Positions 23,262 to 35,957 of a stretch of DNA of 64,000 bases are shown here, in pieces. The notes under the pieces are model-generated. The model had not been told where the DNA came from. It searched no databases and worked only from the letters and a program-made list of their open reading frames with translations. Where the stretch lies: positions 266,190 to 330,189 of the forward strand of contig NW_026634143.1 of NCBI RefSeq assembly GCF_024868665.1, given 5' to 3'. Made by a program: the position numbers and the translations under genes. This stretch comes from Triplophysa rosa (lineage: Eukaryota; Chordata; Actinopteri; Cypriniformes; Nemacheilidae). Positions within the stretch are counted from its first letter, which is position 1; the number at the start of each line of letters is the position of its first letter.

Positions 23262-26200
23262 CAGTGCTGCCAACTCTCACACTTTCGCCGTTTGATACAC
23301 GGTTTTGCCTGTTTTCACACGCACTCACGCCACACATCCAATTACTCACGCAAAAAAATGCCCTGAGATGAAATAAAGCCCTGTATACCCTTGTTACGGA
23401 TGGGTCAAATGACACTGGTATTTCCCAAACTATTTGAGATTTTTCTCCTCTGCAAAGCATTTGCTTTGTGTATTTTTAAACATCTAACAACATGAACATC
23501 TGTATGATTCTAACTTGTCATTATTATAGGAGTGCAAAAGATGAACCCACTTACTGTCCGGGTCTTCATGGGCAGTAAAGTTGTCCACCAGTTTTTAAGT
23601 ATGTGCACAACAAGTGGGACGAGATGTGGGACAGCAAGTGCGATCTTCACCAAAATTAACTCCACCTTAGACTAGCATGGCATCCCTTGGGAGAACTGCA
23701 TTGGTCTCTCAGTCGACAATGCAGCTGTGAACATTTGATCACATAATTCCATTGCCTCTAGGGTCCTCCAGAAGCATCCCAACACCTATATTCATGGTTG
23801 TCTTTGTCATGTGGCACATAACACCGCCAAAGCTGCAGGAGTGGGATTTTTTAAAGTGAGTTAAGGCCTGATTTATCTTTACATGTAACTTTTTATTTGT
23901 ATCCTAATTACGTGCATTGACTGAATGTGTTATGATTTGATTAATGCATTGCAGGTGTCCGGTTTTGATTTGGAGGATATGGTAGTGGACATCGGTTACT
24001 GGTTCAAGGGTAGCACAAATCGGAAAGGATACCTGACAGGTATGCATGTTTGATACTATTAAGTGTCATATTGAAATTCTGAGATGTAGAAAATATATGA
24101 TATAGAATTAAATGTCTGAAACAGAGTTTTGTGAGCTCCATGAAGCGGAGTACATGGAGGTCCTCCTGCATATCTCGGTTCGTTGGCTAAGCCTTGAACG
24201 TTGTGTGACCAGGATCCTGAGGCTGTATGAACCTCTGGCCAGCTACTACAAATCTGCTAGTATGGTCATCAATTTTCAATTTCATTATGCAGCAACTACA
24301 TAGATTGTTATTCACATACTTGTATTAATGACAACCTCTTGTTTTGTGTTATTTATTGATTGATTCAAGATGAAAATCAGGCCAGGTTCATGAGGCTTGT
24401 GCAGACATTCACTGACCCTATGACAGAAGTGTACCTGCTTTTCTTCTAAGCCACCGTACCAACTTTCACTTCTTTCAACTTGCTTCTTCAGCGAGAGCAG
24501 TCGTCAATATTTTTGTTACGTGATGAGGTGGGATTGGATTTAGCTGTTTTTTCCATTCTGTGTTTCTTGCTGATATCTGCAGGGATCCTCTAAAACAGGT
24601 TTCACCTACTATTTTCGTAAATGTCTGTTATAGATGGTGAAATTCGTATGCAAGCTATGTTCCAAGTTTATGGTTCCAGCAGCTCTGCAGTGAAATTGCG
24701 TTTAAAGAGAAGGCAAACCATTTACCAGGTTAGTGTTTGACTATTATTATGATCAAACACAGTGATATGTGATATTTAGCCTTGTACCTAGCCTTTTGCC
24801 ACTTCATGAGTAGAAACCTAGTAAGGTTTGTGGTAGTCCTTCCATTAACCGTGAGCTTCTGGTTGGATTTTTGCCCTATGTGTCTAGCTATATATTGCCG
24901 CATCAGCATGTTAAACTATTTATGTTAACCTGATATGCTGTATCTGTGACAGGAAGAAAGTTGAACATTGGGTTCACAACCAGGGCTAAATTTAACAGAT
25001 TACTCGACGAGGGTGCCATCACACCACAGCAGGTGGATATATTCCATGAAGCTGTGTTGTGTTTCCTGACAAGTGCTGTGGACTATGCACTTAAGAAGCT
25101 ACCACTGGAAGAGCCACTGATCAAACATGCAAAATTCGTAGATGTACGGCAGAGGGCTGAAAGTGACATTGAAGATGTCCTGTACTTTGTTGAAAGGTTA
25201 GTTTTTTTTCTCTAATTATTGTCTATCATCTTGGCTAAAATACCCTGCATTTTATGATGAGGTATGTTCACTCCTAAACTGCACATGAGCTATTCTTATG
25301 TGGCTTCTCCTCAAAGATGCGTATGAACTGCTCCTGGTTGATGACAATATACCTAAAACTTAACAACTTGTAACTCTACTTTCATAAATAGGTTTCCCCA
25401 TCTCCTCCCATACCATGGGCCAGAGAGGAGCATGACCTTCTGGGTGAGGAGTTACTAAATTATCAGACCATGCCAATGATATCCCTGCAGGACGAAACTG
25501 AAATGGAAAGCTTCTGGGCTGAAATGGCAACCCGGAAACATAAGGTAAACATTTTTTTTTTGTCTTTCGTTTTGGCAGGTGTGGCTTGGCTACATCTGTT
25601 GCTTAAAAATTGTTGCATGCATATATGTGTCATGCATGTTGCAAATTATGCATGTTTTTATCTTTACTTTGTTAATGGATCAACCTACAGTATACTTACA
25701 GTAGTAATCAACCAAAAATCAAGGTATGTTTTTCCATTGTGTTCTTGGTGCATTTTCCATAGGTGACAGGAGCTAAAGAATTCAAAAGGCTTGCTGCCGT
25801 CGCCAAACTGGTCCTGGTGTTGCCCCATGCAAACGCAGATGCTGAGAGGGTGTTTTCAGTTGTGGGACTGAACATAACCAAGAGAAGAAACAGCCTAGCA
25901 CTGGATGGCACCCTGTCATCAATAATGACCATAAAGATAGCCAATCTGGAGCCCTGCTTCAAATGGGAGCCCCCATAAGATATCATCAAGGCCTTCAAGA
26001 AGGCCACAGGCCAGCATAACCATGCCCACAGGTCATAGACAAGGACTTTACCCAGCTTCTGATCTGCATGTGATACTGATTATGCCTCATTTTTAGTTAT
26101 TTTTGTAATGCATTCATATGTTTTATTGCTTGAAAAAGTTGTACTGTTTAAGCACTTTATTTGTTTCTGATGGACCATGTGGTGGGAGGCTTTGATTGAA

Positions 26201-26827
26201 GAATAATGTCCCTCCCTTACTAATCTTGTGTCATTTTTGGCTGAACATTAATCATCAAGTGCTCTTAAGAATACAATTATTCACAATATAGGCTAGGTTT
26301 CAGTTAAGAATTAGTTTAATACCATTCTAATCAAAATATCAATCAACCTACCTAGGTCAAATCTTAAACACTGGTCTATGAATAAGGCTTTATTGTGGTA
26401 CATAGGCAGTCATTTAGGCACAACAATAGTTTTCTGGTTAAGTGTTCAGCTCAAGTCTAGAAGGCCCTACAAGTCATTATGCCGAACATGAATCAGAATA
26501 AGTTCAGGTATTGCACATCTTTAGCAGATCACCCAAAAATCCACTAGAATGCAGGAAATCACATCTACTTAATCCAAAATTTCCTGGGGGTGGACCTTCA
26601 GCTATGTCTGCTTCACAGAATGTAACCAATATTGTCCATCTCCATTATGCTGCCCCTATCAACGGCTTTGGGCCTCCCCACAAACCACCAGAATGCAGGG
26701 TACAACATCAAATTAATTCCAATTCTCTGATATCTGAGCCACCATCTTGTGTGGCTGCATGCGCGGCATAATTTTGATCACCCCTGACAAAATCTCAATC
26801 CAAGGTTTTTTGAAAAGTTGGCAGGTA
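23262..26827 (+). mobile_element. decayed hAT transposon, about 3.6 kb, with transposase exons
   Basis: Left end CAGTGCTGCCAACTCTCAC; right end AAAAGTTGGCAGGTA, inverse of the left. Flanks TATAATTC (23254-23261) and TGTAATTC (26828-26835) match 7 of 8. The interior carries transposase exons in order on the plus strand (23530-25978). The N-terminal part, including any BED finger, is missing: only 270 bp precede the first recognisable exon. Confidence 0.75.
23530..25978 (+). pseudogene. hAT-family transposase, intron-containing, inactivated
   Basis: Conserved blocks in order: CIGLSVDNAAVNI (about 23699-23740), HPNTYIHGCLCHVAHNTAK (about 23776-23834), FDLEDMVVD after an acceptor (about 23955), VRWLSLERCVTRIL (24178-24220), a mid domain (24950-25200), and the hAT dimerisation block LVLVLPHANADAERVFSVV (25810-25865). 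Putative introns have GT and AG ends, for example the junction before 23955. In-frame stops (for example just before HGIPWENC and after DNAAVNI) and the missing N-terminus make it non-functional. Confidence 0.75.
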
Positions 26828-26935
26828 TGTAATTCTTAATCAAGTGTAACATTTGCCACACACACAGTGTGTGTGATCCTGTCCACAAGATTCTTTCTCT
26901 GAGATGTGTGTATTCATCTCATCTGTTGTTGTGAT

Positions 26936-27387
26936 TAGGGATGTAACGATTCACCGTGAGCCGGTTGAAAATCGGTTATAATGAGCGACGATTCAAATCG
27001 GTTGAGGTGTGAACTGAATCGCAATACATTTTTTGAACAGCAGGGGCCGCTATTTTCACTGCAAATCTAAACGTGGATGCTGATATTTCTTAAATGCAAA
27101 AAAATCCAAGAAAAGCACAGACAGTATTAGTAGTTTGTTTATATTAAAGAGACTTTTTCTATTATTAATTTGTTATAAAATTGCAGTTTAGTTTTGTTAT
27201 TTGAAATAAAACATTATTTTATCATACAAAGAAACGTGAAGCATTTAAGAAATAATGCAAGGGACGTTGTTCATTTCTAATTGGTTTCAACTCATTTTTT
27301 CTAAATAAATCGTGAGTAAATCGTGAATAAATCGCATCGTGAGATCAGAATCGTGAATAAATCGCATCGTGAATCGTTACATCCCTA
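26936..27387. mobile_element. 452-bp hAT MITE, exact 8-bp target duplication
   Basis: TAGGGATGTAACGATTCAC and GTGAATCGTTACATCCCTA are perfect inverted ends. GTTGTGAT is present on both sides (26928-26935 and 27388-27395). The interior is AT-rich with several AATCG words and non-coding. Confidence 0.93.
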
Positions 27388-27395
27388 GTTGTGAT

Positions 27396-27961
27396 TCATA
27401 TTCACATTATATTTAGATGAGATTTCAGTTTGTTGACATGTCTCTAATATATCTAAGTGATATTCCTGGATGTGTGTGAGACAGAAAGCTCAACTGTTGT
27501 TTTATGTGTGAAATGAAATGAGATTGAGAGTCTGACGTGTGATGCAGTATGAACACAGTATTTAAAGCTCCATTACAGTTCATACAGCAGATTAGATGAC
27601 ATCTCAATAAAGCCTTCCACGTACTGTACGTGAGATTTCAGGGCCGTTGGCTTGTATTACCTGTATTCATCTTCACATTAATGTGTATTCCAGTTCACAC
27701 ACAGAGAGATGCAGACGGGAAGAAATTACATATAAACTGCTCATTTTATGGAGGCCAGAAACTACCTTCTCTGGTTCATATCCCAGAATACATTACGAAA
27801 AAACACCCAGGGTGGTGGACAATGCTACAACATTTGTTGACTTTAAAAGGATGTTCAGTTCATTCCATGCTACAAGAACAATCCATGCTACACAATCATG
27901 TGTGCTGTGTATTTAACCATTAGCTTAGCAACATGCTAACATCAAACCAAAGATATTAATA
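27396..27961. other. intronic sequence, nothing recognised
   Basis: Two overlapping open frames (27630-27923 and 27647-27916) show no domain or codon bias that would support a gene. Confidence 0.45.
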
Positions 27962-28197
27962 TAGAGGGTATGGACGTGTTGTCACAGCGCGCCCCGTGCA
28001 AAATGACTGCTGTGGAAATATTTTTCAGATAAAAGTATGATTTAATTATCAATATAATCAATAAGTGTTTTCTTTCATTAAATCATTAAGCTGTGTGCTT
28101 TTGTCATGTGCTTTCTATTTTACTCAGTGGAAAGTTACTGTGGCAAACGGAGTGAGACAGGATAAGTGGGGGTTGGAACCATAAATTTAACTAAGTC

Positions 28198-28198
<1 letters not shown>

Positions 28199-28229
<31 letters not shown>
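28199..28229. repeat. (CA)n microsatellite
   Basis: About 15 uninterrupted CA units. Confidence 0.95.
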
Positions 28230-28231
<2 letters not shown>

Positions 28232-28388
28232 GAGTCACACAGAAAAGAAATGTTATGAATCAATCCACTGCATATGTTTTAAGTATAATCATGAGTTGTG
28301 ATGTGTTTTAATGAATCATAGGATTAAGAAACAACGCTACATAATTAAAAGCATTAGATGATTGAGTGTTTTCTTTTTACTAAAAGAA

Positions 28389-28821
28389 TGTTAAGAATGT
28401 TGGTATGTTGTCCGGCCACAAGAAACTGTCTCTAGGAAACACTCCCCAAAAGAAACGGTCTCTAGAGAACATTCCTCAAAACTAGCGACTGACCACAGGA
28501 TGTAAAACATGTGTTGCAAAGATGTTGTTTTGCAGATATACGTGGTGCACGGTGATTGGTGGAAAGGGAGCAGCACTCCTTAAAAGGCAGAGGAGGAGTC
28601 AGAAGATGCGAGCGACGTCACATACTGAATAAATATGTGTGTTTTTGAATAATTTGGGTTGTTGGCTTGTGGTGGAGTGAGGAGATCGTCTGACATCCCA
28701 AAGCTTTGTTACTCCTTTTTACATCTGATAATAAACTTCTAATCGATTTTGGAGAACGTCTCTGTGCAAATTTTTGAAGATGCAGGACTGCCTAAAAAGT
28801 AAAACAATGCTGACAATAACA
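28389..28821 (+). mobile_element. possible degenerate solo LTR
   Basis: It starts TGTTAAGAATG and ends ACAATAACA. A TTAAAAGGCAG motif (about 28581), AATAAATATG (about 28629) and AATAAACTTC (about 28731) follow in LTR-like order. Unlike the 12013 LTR, no 5-bp target duplication is found around any TG/CA pair tried, so the ends are uncertain. Confidence 0.35.
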
Positions 28822-29056
28822 GGAAGAGTAATTCCTTTGTAAGTCGTAGGGAAGTGGTAAGGATCGCTGTCGAGTCCAGCTGCTTGTAATTTCAGCAAAT
28901 AATTGTTTTAGTCCCGGTTTCTTTGTTTCTCCTATTCTCCTCAGCCATTTTGCTGGGTGTTTTGCCACCCAGGGGAGCGTGTACCAACATGTTCACATGC
29001 GAAAGTGACATCAATGCATACCCTCTATTAACAAGATGTGCCACTGCTTTTACAAT

Positions 29057-30000
29057 TAGGGCTGGGAATCCATTCCAAAAAGAATAGATTCCTCGATTCC
29101 AAGGCGTTGAGAATCGATTCCATTAAAGGAATCGACGACTCTTTAAGAGCCTTCATAAGCACAAGCCCCGCCCCTTAGCTGATGTCATTGGTCAACTAAA
29201 TCACATTAGTTTCTTGTCTAAAACAGTGCAGACTTCAGAAAAAAACTGATAGATTAAGTCTAGAGCTGTGGAATGACATAAATATTCTGCATCCATAAAA
29301 GCAAAAGCTTTGTTTGCACACACAATGAAGATATAATTACATGTATCCACACATTTAACAAATCATATAAGCACGTTTGCTTTTCAGTCGGACTGTAAAC
29401 GGACCGTCTTCTCTGACTCTACCGATGAGCTCAGTATGTGCGTGAAGAGAATGACATGTACAGTCTCACAACATATTTACTTGGATGTCTGTTTAAAGCT
29501 GTTCAAGCTGGACGAAACGTTTTCAACACCTGTCTGCAGTACTTGCATTTAACAGTAATATTAATATGCACAGTATTCTTACATATTTTTAATGCTATTT
29601 ACTGATTATCGATCTGTCTATACCTATATTCCTCAAGTATTTTTGTGTAAACTGCTAAATAACTTAAAAAATAGTAATTTGACCTGTGCTTTATTTTTGA
29701 AAACAGCTAGTAAATTAGATTATTAATGATATTATTAAAGATACATTGGAATTGCAGGAGAAGATCGACATATTTGGTTAAGGTTTTTGTTATAGAAACA
29801 ATAAACAATTAATAAATGTAAAAAGGGACAGCTTAGAAAATAGTATTGCATAAAAAATGTGTACTTTTTTAATAATTAATAAAAATCCGTAGTAAAACAG
29901 GGAATTGACCAGGAATCAAAAACAGCAGCTAGGAATCGATTCCCAAACCAGGAACTGGAATCAGAATCAACTCCAAAAAATTCAGAATCGAACAGCCCTA
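29057..30000. mobile_element. 944-bp hAT MITE, near-perfect 8-bp target duplication
   Basis: Ends TAGGGCTGGGAATC and GAATCGAACAGCCCTA. Flanks TTTACAAT (29049-29056) and GTTACAAT (30001-30008) match 7 of 8. The interior is non-coding with AATCGATTCC words near both ends. It is related in ends to the copy at 44285-44884. Confidence 0.85.
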
Positions 30001-30008
30001 GTTACAAT

Positions 30009-30873
30009 CATAGACTGTATAAAATATGGACGTAGTGTCCATGACGTCACCCGTAGGTTTGTGAAGAGTAAAAATGAAGCCTAAAGTAGGCGGAGCTGGT
30101 CGTCGCCATCTTGGCATCGCGCGTCACTCACGGATAATCGTAAATGGGCAAAGGGGCGGGACGAGGTTGGAGCTGAGGCGCCCGGTTGGCTGAAACCACT
30201 TGTCACTCAAGTGGCCACGCAACTATTTTGCAGAATTTTAAGGCTTAATAGAAGTTAAATGGGTGAGTTATAAAAAGATGCACTCTCCTCACAGTTGTCA
30301 TGAAGGGTAAACAGATAGCACAATCCATCTGGTTTACATCTATTTGACGTCTGCATTTACATCTGCAAGACATCTTAAATACATAGTTTGCTCATCTGCA
30401 ATACGTCTCGGAGACGTCTGAACGTCTGTAATACGTCTGCTAAAGATCTGGAGATCTGCTGCTTAAAAACATCTGCTAAACATCTTAGAAAGAGCTGTTG
30501 TACATCCATTCTAAATCATAAACATCGTACAGACATCTTCTAGATGTCTATATGATGTCTGACAGCAGACATCTCCGAGACGTATTGCAGATGAGCAAAC
30601 GATGTATTGTAGATGTCTTGCAGATGTAAATGCAGACGTCAAATAGACGTAAACCAGATGTATGTGTGCTATCAGGGAACTGACCTATATAGACCAAAAT
30701 AATTTTCTGTAACAGGCTGTAAACATGTTTTATTGTGCTGTAAAGTTGGCCATTTTAACATGGGGCTCAATGAGATTCTGCTCTGTTTTGGAGCCAGCCT
30801 CTAGTGGCCAGTCGATGAATTGCAGTTTTAGTCACTTCCGTGTTGGTTTCACCAGAGTTGCCCCTTGGTTACA
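30009..30873. repeat. interspersed repeat starting CATAGACTGTATAAAATATG, interrupted by a fold-back element
   Basis: GTAGTGTCCATGACGTCACC near the left and CTAGTGGCCAGTCGATGAAT near the right are characteristic of a common cyprinid dispersed repeat. The 364-bp palindromic element at 30312-30675 is inserted within it. Confidence 0.5.
30312..30675. mobile_element. fold-back (palindromic) element, arms about 108 bp
   Basis: The left arm from CAGATAGCAC (30312) to CTCGGAGACGTCTG (about 30420) is repeated in inverse from CAGACATCTCCGAGACGT (about 30568) to GTGCTATCAG (30675) with few mismatches. The arms are built from degenerate GACGTCTGCA/ACATCTGCAA-like units. GGG occurs on both sides and may be the target duplication. 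The transcript would fold into a long hairpin. Confidence 0.8.
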
Positions 30874-31838
30874 ATGAATGGCGAGGAATGTAACGCTCAA
30901 GTCCCGCCTTCCAGCAAAACTTTTTTTTCAGTAAACAATTTAAGCTTAGCAAAACAAAGTTCAGTTCATGCCATGGTTTATTATCGATCAGAAATATGCT
31001 GTTTAATTGTGATTTTTGCCAGCAATATTATAAATATCTGCCTTCCCCCATTCAAGTAGATAGGACTGTGGACTTGCTCTGATGTAAATAACTGCCCAGA
31101 GGCGTTCAAACATGGCCGCCGAGTGACACGACTTCAGTAAACAGACTTTGATCAAACTCTATTTAAACTGAGGATGATGGCTGAGGTCTCCTGTGTGCCT
31201 TACGTAAACTACTCTTACAAAACATATTCCATTTGATTTCATGTGATCATTTCTGTCTTGAGAAGCTAGAGAGGAGAATACAGTGAAATCTGATCATTGC
31301 AGATATGGCATTGTCCGTTGATCAGGATGAGGTGGATTTTAAAACTGATAGAAGAGAGATTTAACACTTCAGTTCTGGTTATTAAGCAATGCTCATAATC
31401 TTGCACTGATCAAGAACGACTGAAGTATGGATGCATGATGATGAGAAAGCAGGATTTCTACAGTAGTTTAGGAACGGTTGATTCCAGGAGAACCGACGGT
31501 GATAGAGAGAGGCAGAAATAAAGAGACGCTGTGTGAGTCTTCTGGCCTTGGGCCGCTCTCTTCTCCAGAGAGAAGACCAATACAGAAAATTACACGCTCA
31601 CTGCAATTTCAGCCTTATTTAGAGGAAACGATGTTTATCCTGAAGAGAGATGGAGAAAGAAGACATGGAGGTGGACACAGAGAGAGGAGGAGGAGGACAC
31701 CATTAAAACCGGACCAGACAGAAAACATGTGATCAGAATCACAACGGCACAGCTCAACAATACAAGAGCTGAACAGCAAACTGTGACTAAACGTTATTAT
31801 TTATTTTTACATGTGAAGACATAGACACAGACACGTGC

Positions 31839-31963
31839 TCACACACACGCGCGCACACACAAAGACAAACACACGCGCACACACGCGCACACACACACAC
31901 ACACGCACGCACACACACGCACACACGCACACACGCACACACACGCACACACGCACACACACA
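31839..31963. repeat. (CA)n/(CACG)n microsatellite
   Basis: Mixed CA and CACG tract of about 125 bp. Open frames through it are artefacts. Confidence 0.95.
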
Positions 31964-32887
31964 TTTTCAAACAAAACTGTATTAGTGTGGACAAGACCTG
32001 CAAAGCTTTTGTTGGAATGGTAGCATTTCAACTATTACTATACATAACAGCACCAGACAGACTGACCGGATGAATGTTGGAGACATAGATAGAAGGATGG
32101 CTGGAATTGTAATATTCCACATCAGAATGAATGGATTTATGAAAGAAAAAAACTATCAAATACAGCAAAACATATCGGCGCACTTGCTGATGTGCATTTT
32201 TAATTTGCTTTAATAATTTATTTTTATGAGAAGAACAGTCATGTGCCAATGCCATTATATTAAAGAGAAAAGCCTCATGTAGGAGTCAGCAGATGGATTT
32301 GTAGAAGATCCTGGAGTTAAAACAACACTGAAGGGATTGATGCCTTTAAATCCCTGTATTGACTAACCTTTCCATCAGCTTCATTATTAATCTTGTGCAG
32401 TGTTAATAAAACCTGACCCACACCCACCCCAACGCATTAAAAACATCCCGTGTCTGAATGACGTTTGCATTCATTGTGTACATACATGTTAAACATGTTC
32501 ACCAGTGTGCGGTCACTCTCACTATTCAATACTGAATGTGAAGCATTCATACAGGCCTGAAGTTCTGCTGGAGATGTGACGTATTCATCAGCCATCTCCA
32601 AAATACACACTTCTATCTCAATGTTCAAAGCTCTCTTCTGAGAGACGACAAACAAACCCGTGCAAGAAAGAGAGACACACACAGAGAGAGAGAGTTTTGG
32701 AAAACACACTTATTTTCTTCTTCATAGAACATGCTGAGCCGCAAGCAAACACACGCACACGCACACGCACACACACTCACAAACACATGCACACGCACAC
32801 GCAGTTCATTCTCTCTAGTGATCAAACAAAGGTCAAAATGATTTACACTTTCATGATAATATCATAAGGCCACAAAAACATGTGTGT

Positions 32888-33085
32888 TTGTTTGTCATAT
32901 ATCTGGGCTGTTGTGGGTGGTTGCCAGGGTGTTGCTATGCAGTTGCAGAGATTTCTGAGTGTTGTTTTTGTGTAGTTGTCAGGACATTATTACTGTGTGT
33001 GATAACTAAGATGTTCTGAGAGCATTCTGAGTGTATTGCGATGACTTTGAGGTGTTTGTCAGGGCGTTCGGAGTGTTCTGACAAA
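32888..33085. repeat. degenerate minisatellite, GGTTGCNAGGGTGTT units
   Basis: Units of about 20-30 bp built on GGTGGTTGCCAGGGTGTTG and TTCTGAGTGT recur with heavy drift. A second array of the same type lies at 35820-35957. Confidence 0.6.
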
Positions 33086-34284
33086 AGATCATCACAAGAA
33101 CCACAATCTATTTTCGTCAGCATTTAATGTTATTATGTCCTGACTGGCACTTACAGTAAATATGAAGCAGCATTCATGTGCAATATTCACTGCAAATGAG
33201 CTACACATTAATACACAAGATTCTGACCGCGGGCGACAGGATAATGCAGCGAGTAATATTTCAGCTGAACGTTTGTCATTACAGGAGGTGTTATTCAAGA
33301 ACTTGTTAGCGCTGCCACAGGGAGAGAAAAGCGGCTTCATTTCAGCGCAGAATTGGCTACGGTGTCTTGAATTCTCAGTAAATAACCCCAAGAAGCTTTG
33401 AGAACGGCAGAAGAATGAGACGAGAGGTCATGAGCTCCAGGAGAAAACACCTCAAACAAACACATTACGCTCCATTCATCTTCACACACGCAGCGCTAAC
33501 ATCACAAGAATTCCTTTCAACTTCTCAGCAGAGCATGAACCTCTCATCCTGGGATTTTACAATGATGATGCCATCAAACTCAATAAGGGCTATAGACACG
33601 CTGATATTGAGCATTAATGAGGTAGAAGTATGTAAATGCACTGTAAGAAACCATACACTAGTTTAGTTTGTTTGTGCATATTCAAGCAGGTCTCTGGCCG
33701 ATACGCTTCAGGTCACGCTGCTGGACTCTCTCGTGAGTCATGGGGAAGTCAATGTTAATAAGATTAAAATATGAAAACCATTGTCACACAAACCCATCGG
33801 TTCACTTCACAAGACCTTTATGAAGCCCCTGCAGTCTTACGTATGATGGATGGATGGATGTGGATCATTCAATATCACATTCAAGAAAAAGATATGGAGA
33901 ACTGTTTATTTATCTGAGACAATCTAGTGGAAAAACAGAAGTGTGAGACTATGAAATGATATCAATACAGGAGTCAATTTCAGGTGTGAACAGGTTTCTG
34001 GAAGCACGCTTGAAGAAACACATTCAAATGTCTAAGCTAAAGCCAGAAAAAATGACAACCACACATGAAAAATGCTGTCATCTGTATAGTAAATGTCCAA
34101 AAGTGTCTTCTCAGCAGATTGACTTGTAAACTTCATTGGAGGTTCACAGATGACAGTAGTCTAGATTCTGTACGGCATGAACACAATGTCAACATTGATT
34201 CACTATGAGCTGTGTATTAATCCAGTTATCACAGTCTAGTTTACTTTTCTCTCCCTCTCTCTCCCTCTTGTGTTCGTCTTTGGT

Positions 34285-34640
34285 AAAGTGACAGTTTGCC
34301 CAAAAATGAAAATTCTGTCATCATTTGCTCACTCTCATGTCATTTCATACCTGTATAAATTACTTTGTTTTGAAAAACACCGAGAAAGATATTTGGAAGA
34401 ATGTGAGCAGTTTGACATCATTGACTGCCATAGCAGGAAAAATTCAATGGTAGTCAAAGGTGCCCCAAACTGTTTGTGTTCCTAAATTCTTCTAAATATC
34501 TCACTTTGTGTTCAACAAATATATAATATTTGTTTTCCTACTATGGTAGTGGATGATGTCACAGAACTGAAAATGGCTAACATTCTTACAAATATCTTTC
34601 TTTGTGTTTAACAGAACAAATCTCTTATAAATCTCTTATA
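34285..34640 (+). repeat. common cyprinid interspersed repeat
   Basis: The start AAAGTGACAGTTTGCCC, AAAAATGAAAATTCTGTCAT and the TTTGGAAGAATGTGAGCAG block match a very abundant non-autonomous cyprinid repeat as I remember it. The right terminus is not clear, so this copy is probably truncated or rearranged. Confidence 0.55.
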
Positions 34641-35819
34641 AATTGCACATCTCTTATAAATGTGTATGGGAAATATTCCACTCAGCACATCAGGCCACAG
34701 GTCACTGTGTGTTTTGGAAAAGGGTCACAGTGTAAACATGAGTATCGTTTATTTCTCATGTGTTTTATCTGTCAGTTGTTAACCTGAGTGAGCATCTCAG
34801 CTCTTGATCTTTGATCTAAACACACACCATCTTCAGTCCTCACTCGTGTTAACTCAAAGAGCTCACTGACCTTTCTGTGTCACATCAGACCTCAACCTTT
34901 CTATACACTCAACACACACACAGAGAGAGAGAGAGAGAGACCAAGATGCACGTTAAGATGTTATTAGCCTGAGCTTTAGAAACGGCTCATGAAAAATAAA
35001 TGTATCGGCTCATCTCAGTCAGCTTTAATTGAATATGGTGGTGTCTGTAAACTGTTTGAGATGACTGGTGAATTTATGAGGAATGGGATGTTGTGCATCA
35101 ATGCAAGGAACCTGTCATTGATCAAATCTGCTTGACGTCTAAAGTTTTCCTAAATGCTTGAGGTCAGTCCATTTCAGATACAGAATGAAACATTTTATCA
35201 ATCCTGCATTACAAACACCCCGCAGGTGTAAAACATCAGCCAGGACCTCTATGCGTGTGTGAGAGAGAGAGCGAGAGAGAGAGAAGGGCTGGTGTTTATG
35301 ATGCTTGTGGGAGAGATAATGAATGATGTCACAAACACACACACATTGGATTACAGACTGGCTGCTCTTAAAAGTGTTGCTTTCAAATGAAAAGAGTGTG
35401 TGACAGCATGTTAAACTGCCTGGTTGATATTCATCAGCTTCACACGGCGTATAATCCTGCGAGAAATCTCTCACACAACACTTTTATCCATTAACTGCTT
35501 CTGTAAATTGTGACACATTTTTTTCATGGTGCAATGCATGTGTATTTTCATGCAGACAGTTAGCTTCCCAGCAGTACGAAACCCTCAGCAAAACATACAA
35601 ACACAACACCATAGAATGAAAGATCAGCAGATGAACCGTTTTTAATCCTGAAACGGACACGCGCAAGACACGACGAGCAGCGTAATGCTTGAGAAAACCT
35701 CACAGACTTCATTAAACTGTTCTCATGAAACACAATAAAGAGTTTCCTGTATATCACAGAAGTCAAGACGTGAGTGACACATACTCCATATGCTTTCTGT
35801 AAGTGCTGCCTCTCAATGC

Positions 35820-35957
35820 AGTGCTGTTGTGGGTGGTTGCTAAACCATTACTATGCGGTTGCTAAGATGTTCCGAGCGGGTTTTAGTGTGTTGCTAGGGT
35901 GTTTCGGATGGTTTCTAGGGCATTACTGAGGGGTCTCTCAGGTGTTGTGAGTGGATA
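35820..35957. repeat. degenerate minisatellite, second array
   Basis: GGTGGTTGCTAAACC, GCGGTTGCTAAGATG and GTTGCTAGGGTGTT units, of the same type as 32888-33085. Confidence 0.6.

Larger units (their letters stand above)
27962..29027. mobile_element. TIR element, ends TAGAGGGTATG, about 1.07 kb
   Basis: TAGAGGGTATGGACGTG at 27962 is matched in inverse by GTGACATCAATGCATACCCTCTA ending 29027 (11 bp exact, then imperfect). The interior includes a (CA)n (28199-28229) and an LTR-like block (28389-28830), so part of its length is probably nested insertion. No clear target duplication. Confidence 0.55.
30874..34284. other. intronic sequence with simple repeats
   Basis: It contains a long CA/CACG tract (31839-31963), a second CACACG tract (about 32744-32802) and a degenerate minisatellite (32888-33085). 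The open frame at 33162-33401 (79 codons) has no recognised domain and no splice context. Confidence 0.45.

Noticed and set aside
28251..28821. Longer LTR starting at TGTTATGAATC
   Set aside because: The flanks (AGAAA and GGAAG) do not form a target duplication; only the shorter, low-confidence LTR-like block is kept.
35139..35474. 111-codon minus-strand open frame
   Set aside because: It runs through a (GA)n tract, and has no domain and no conserved-looking block.
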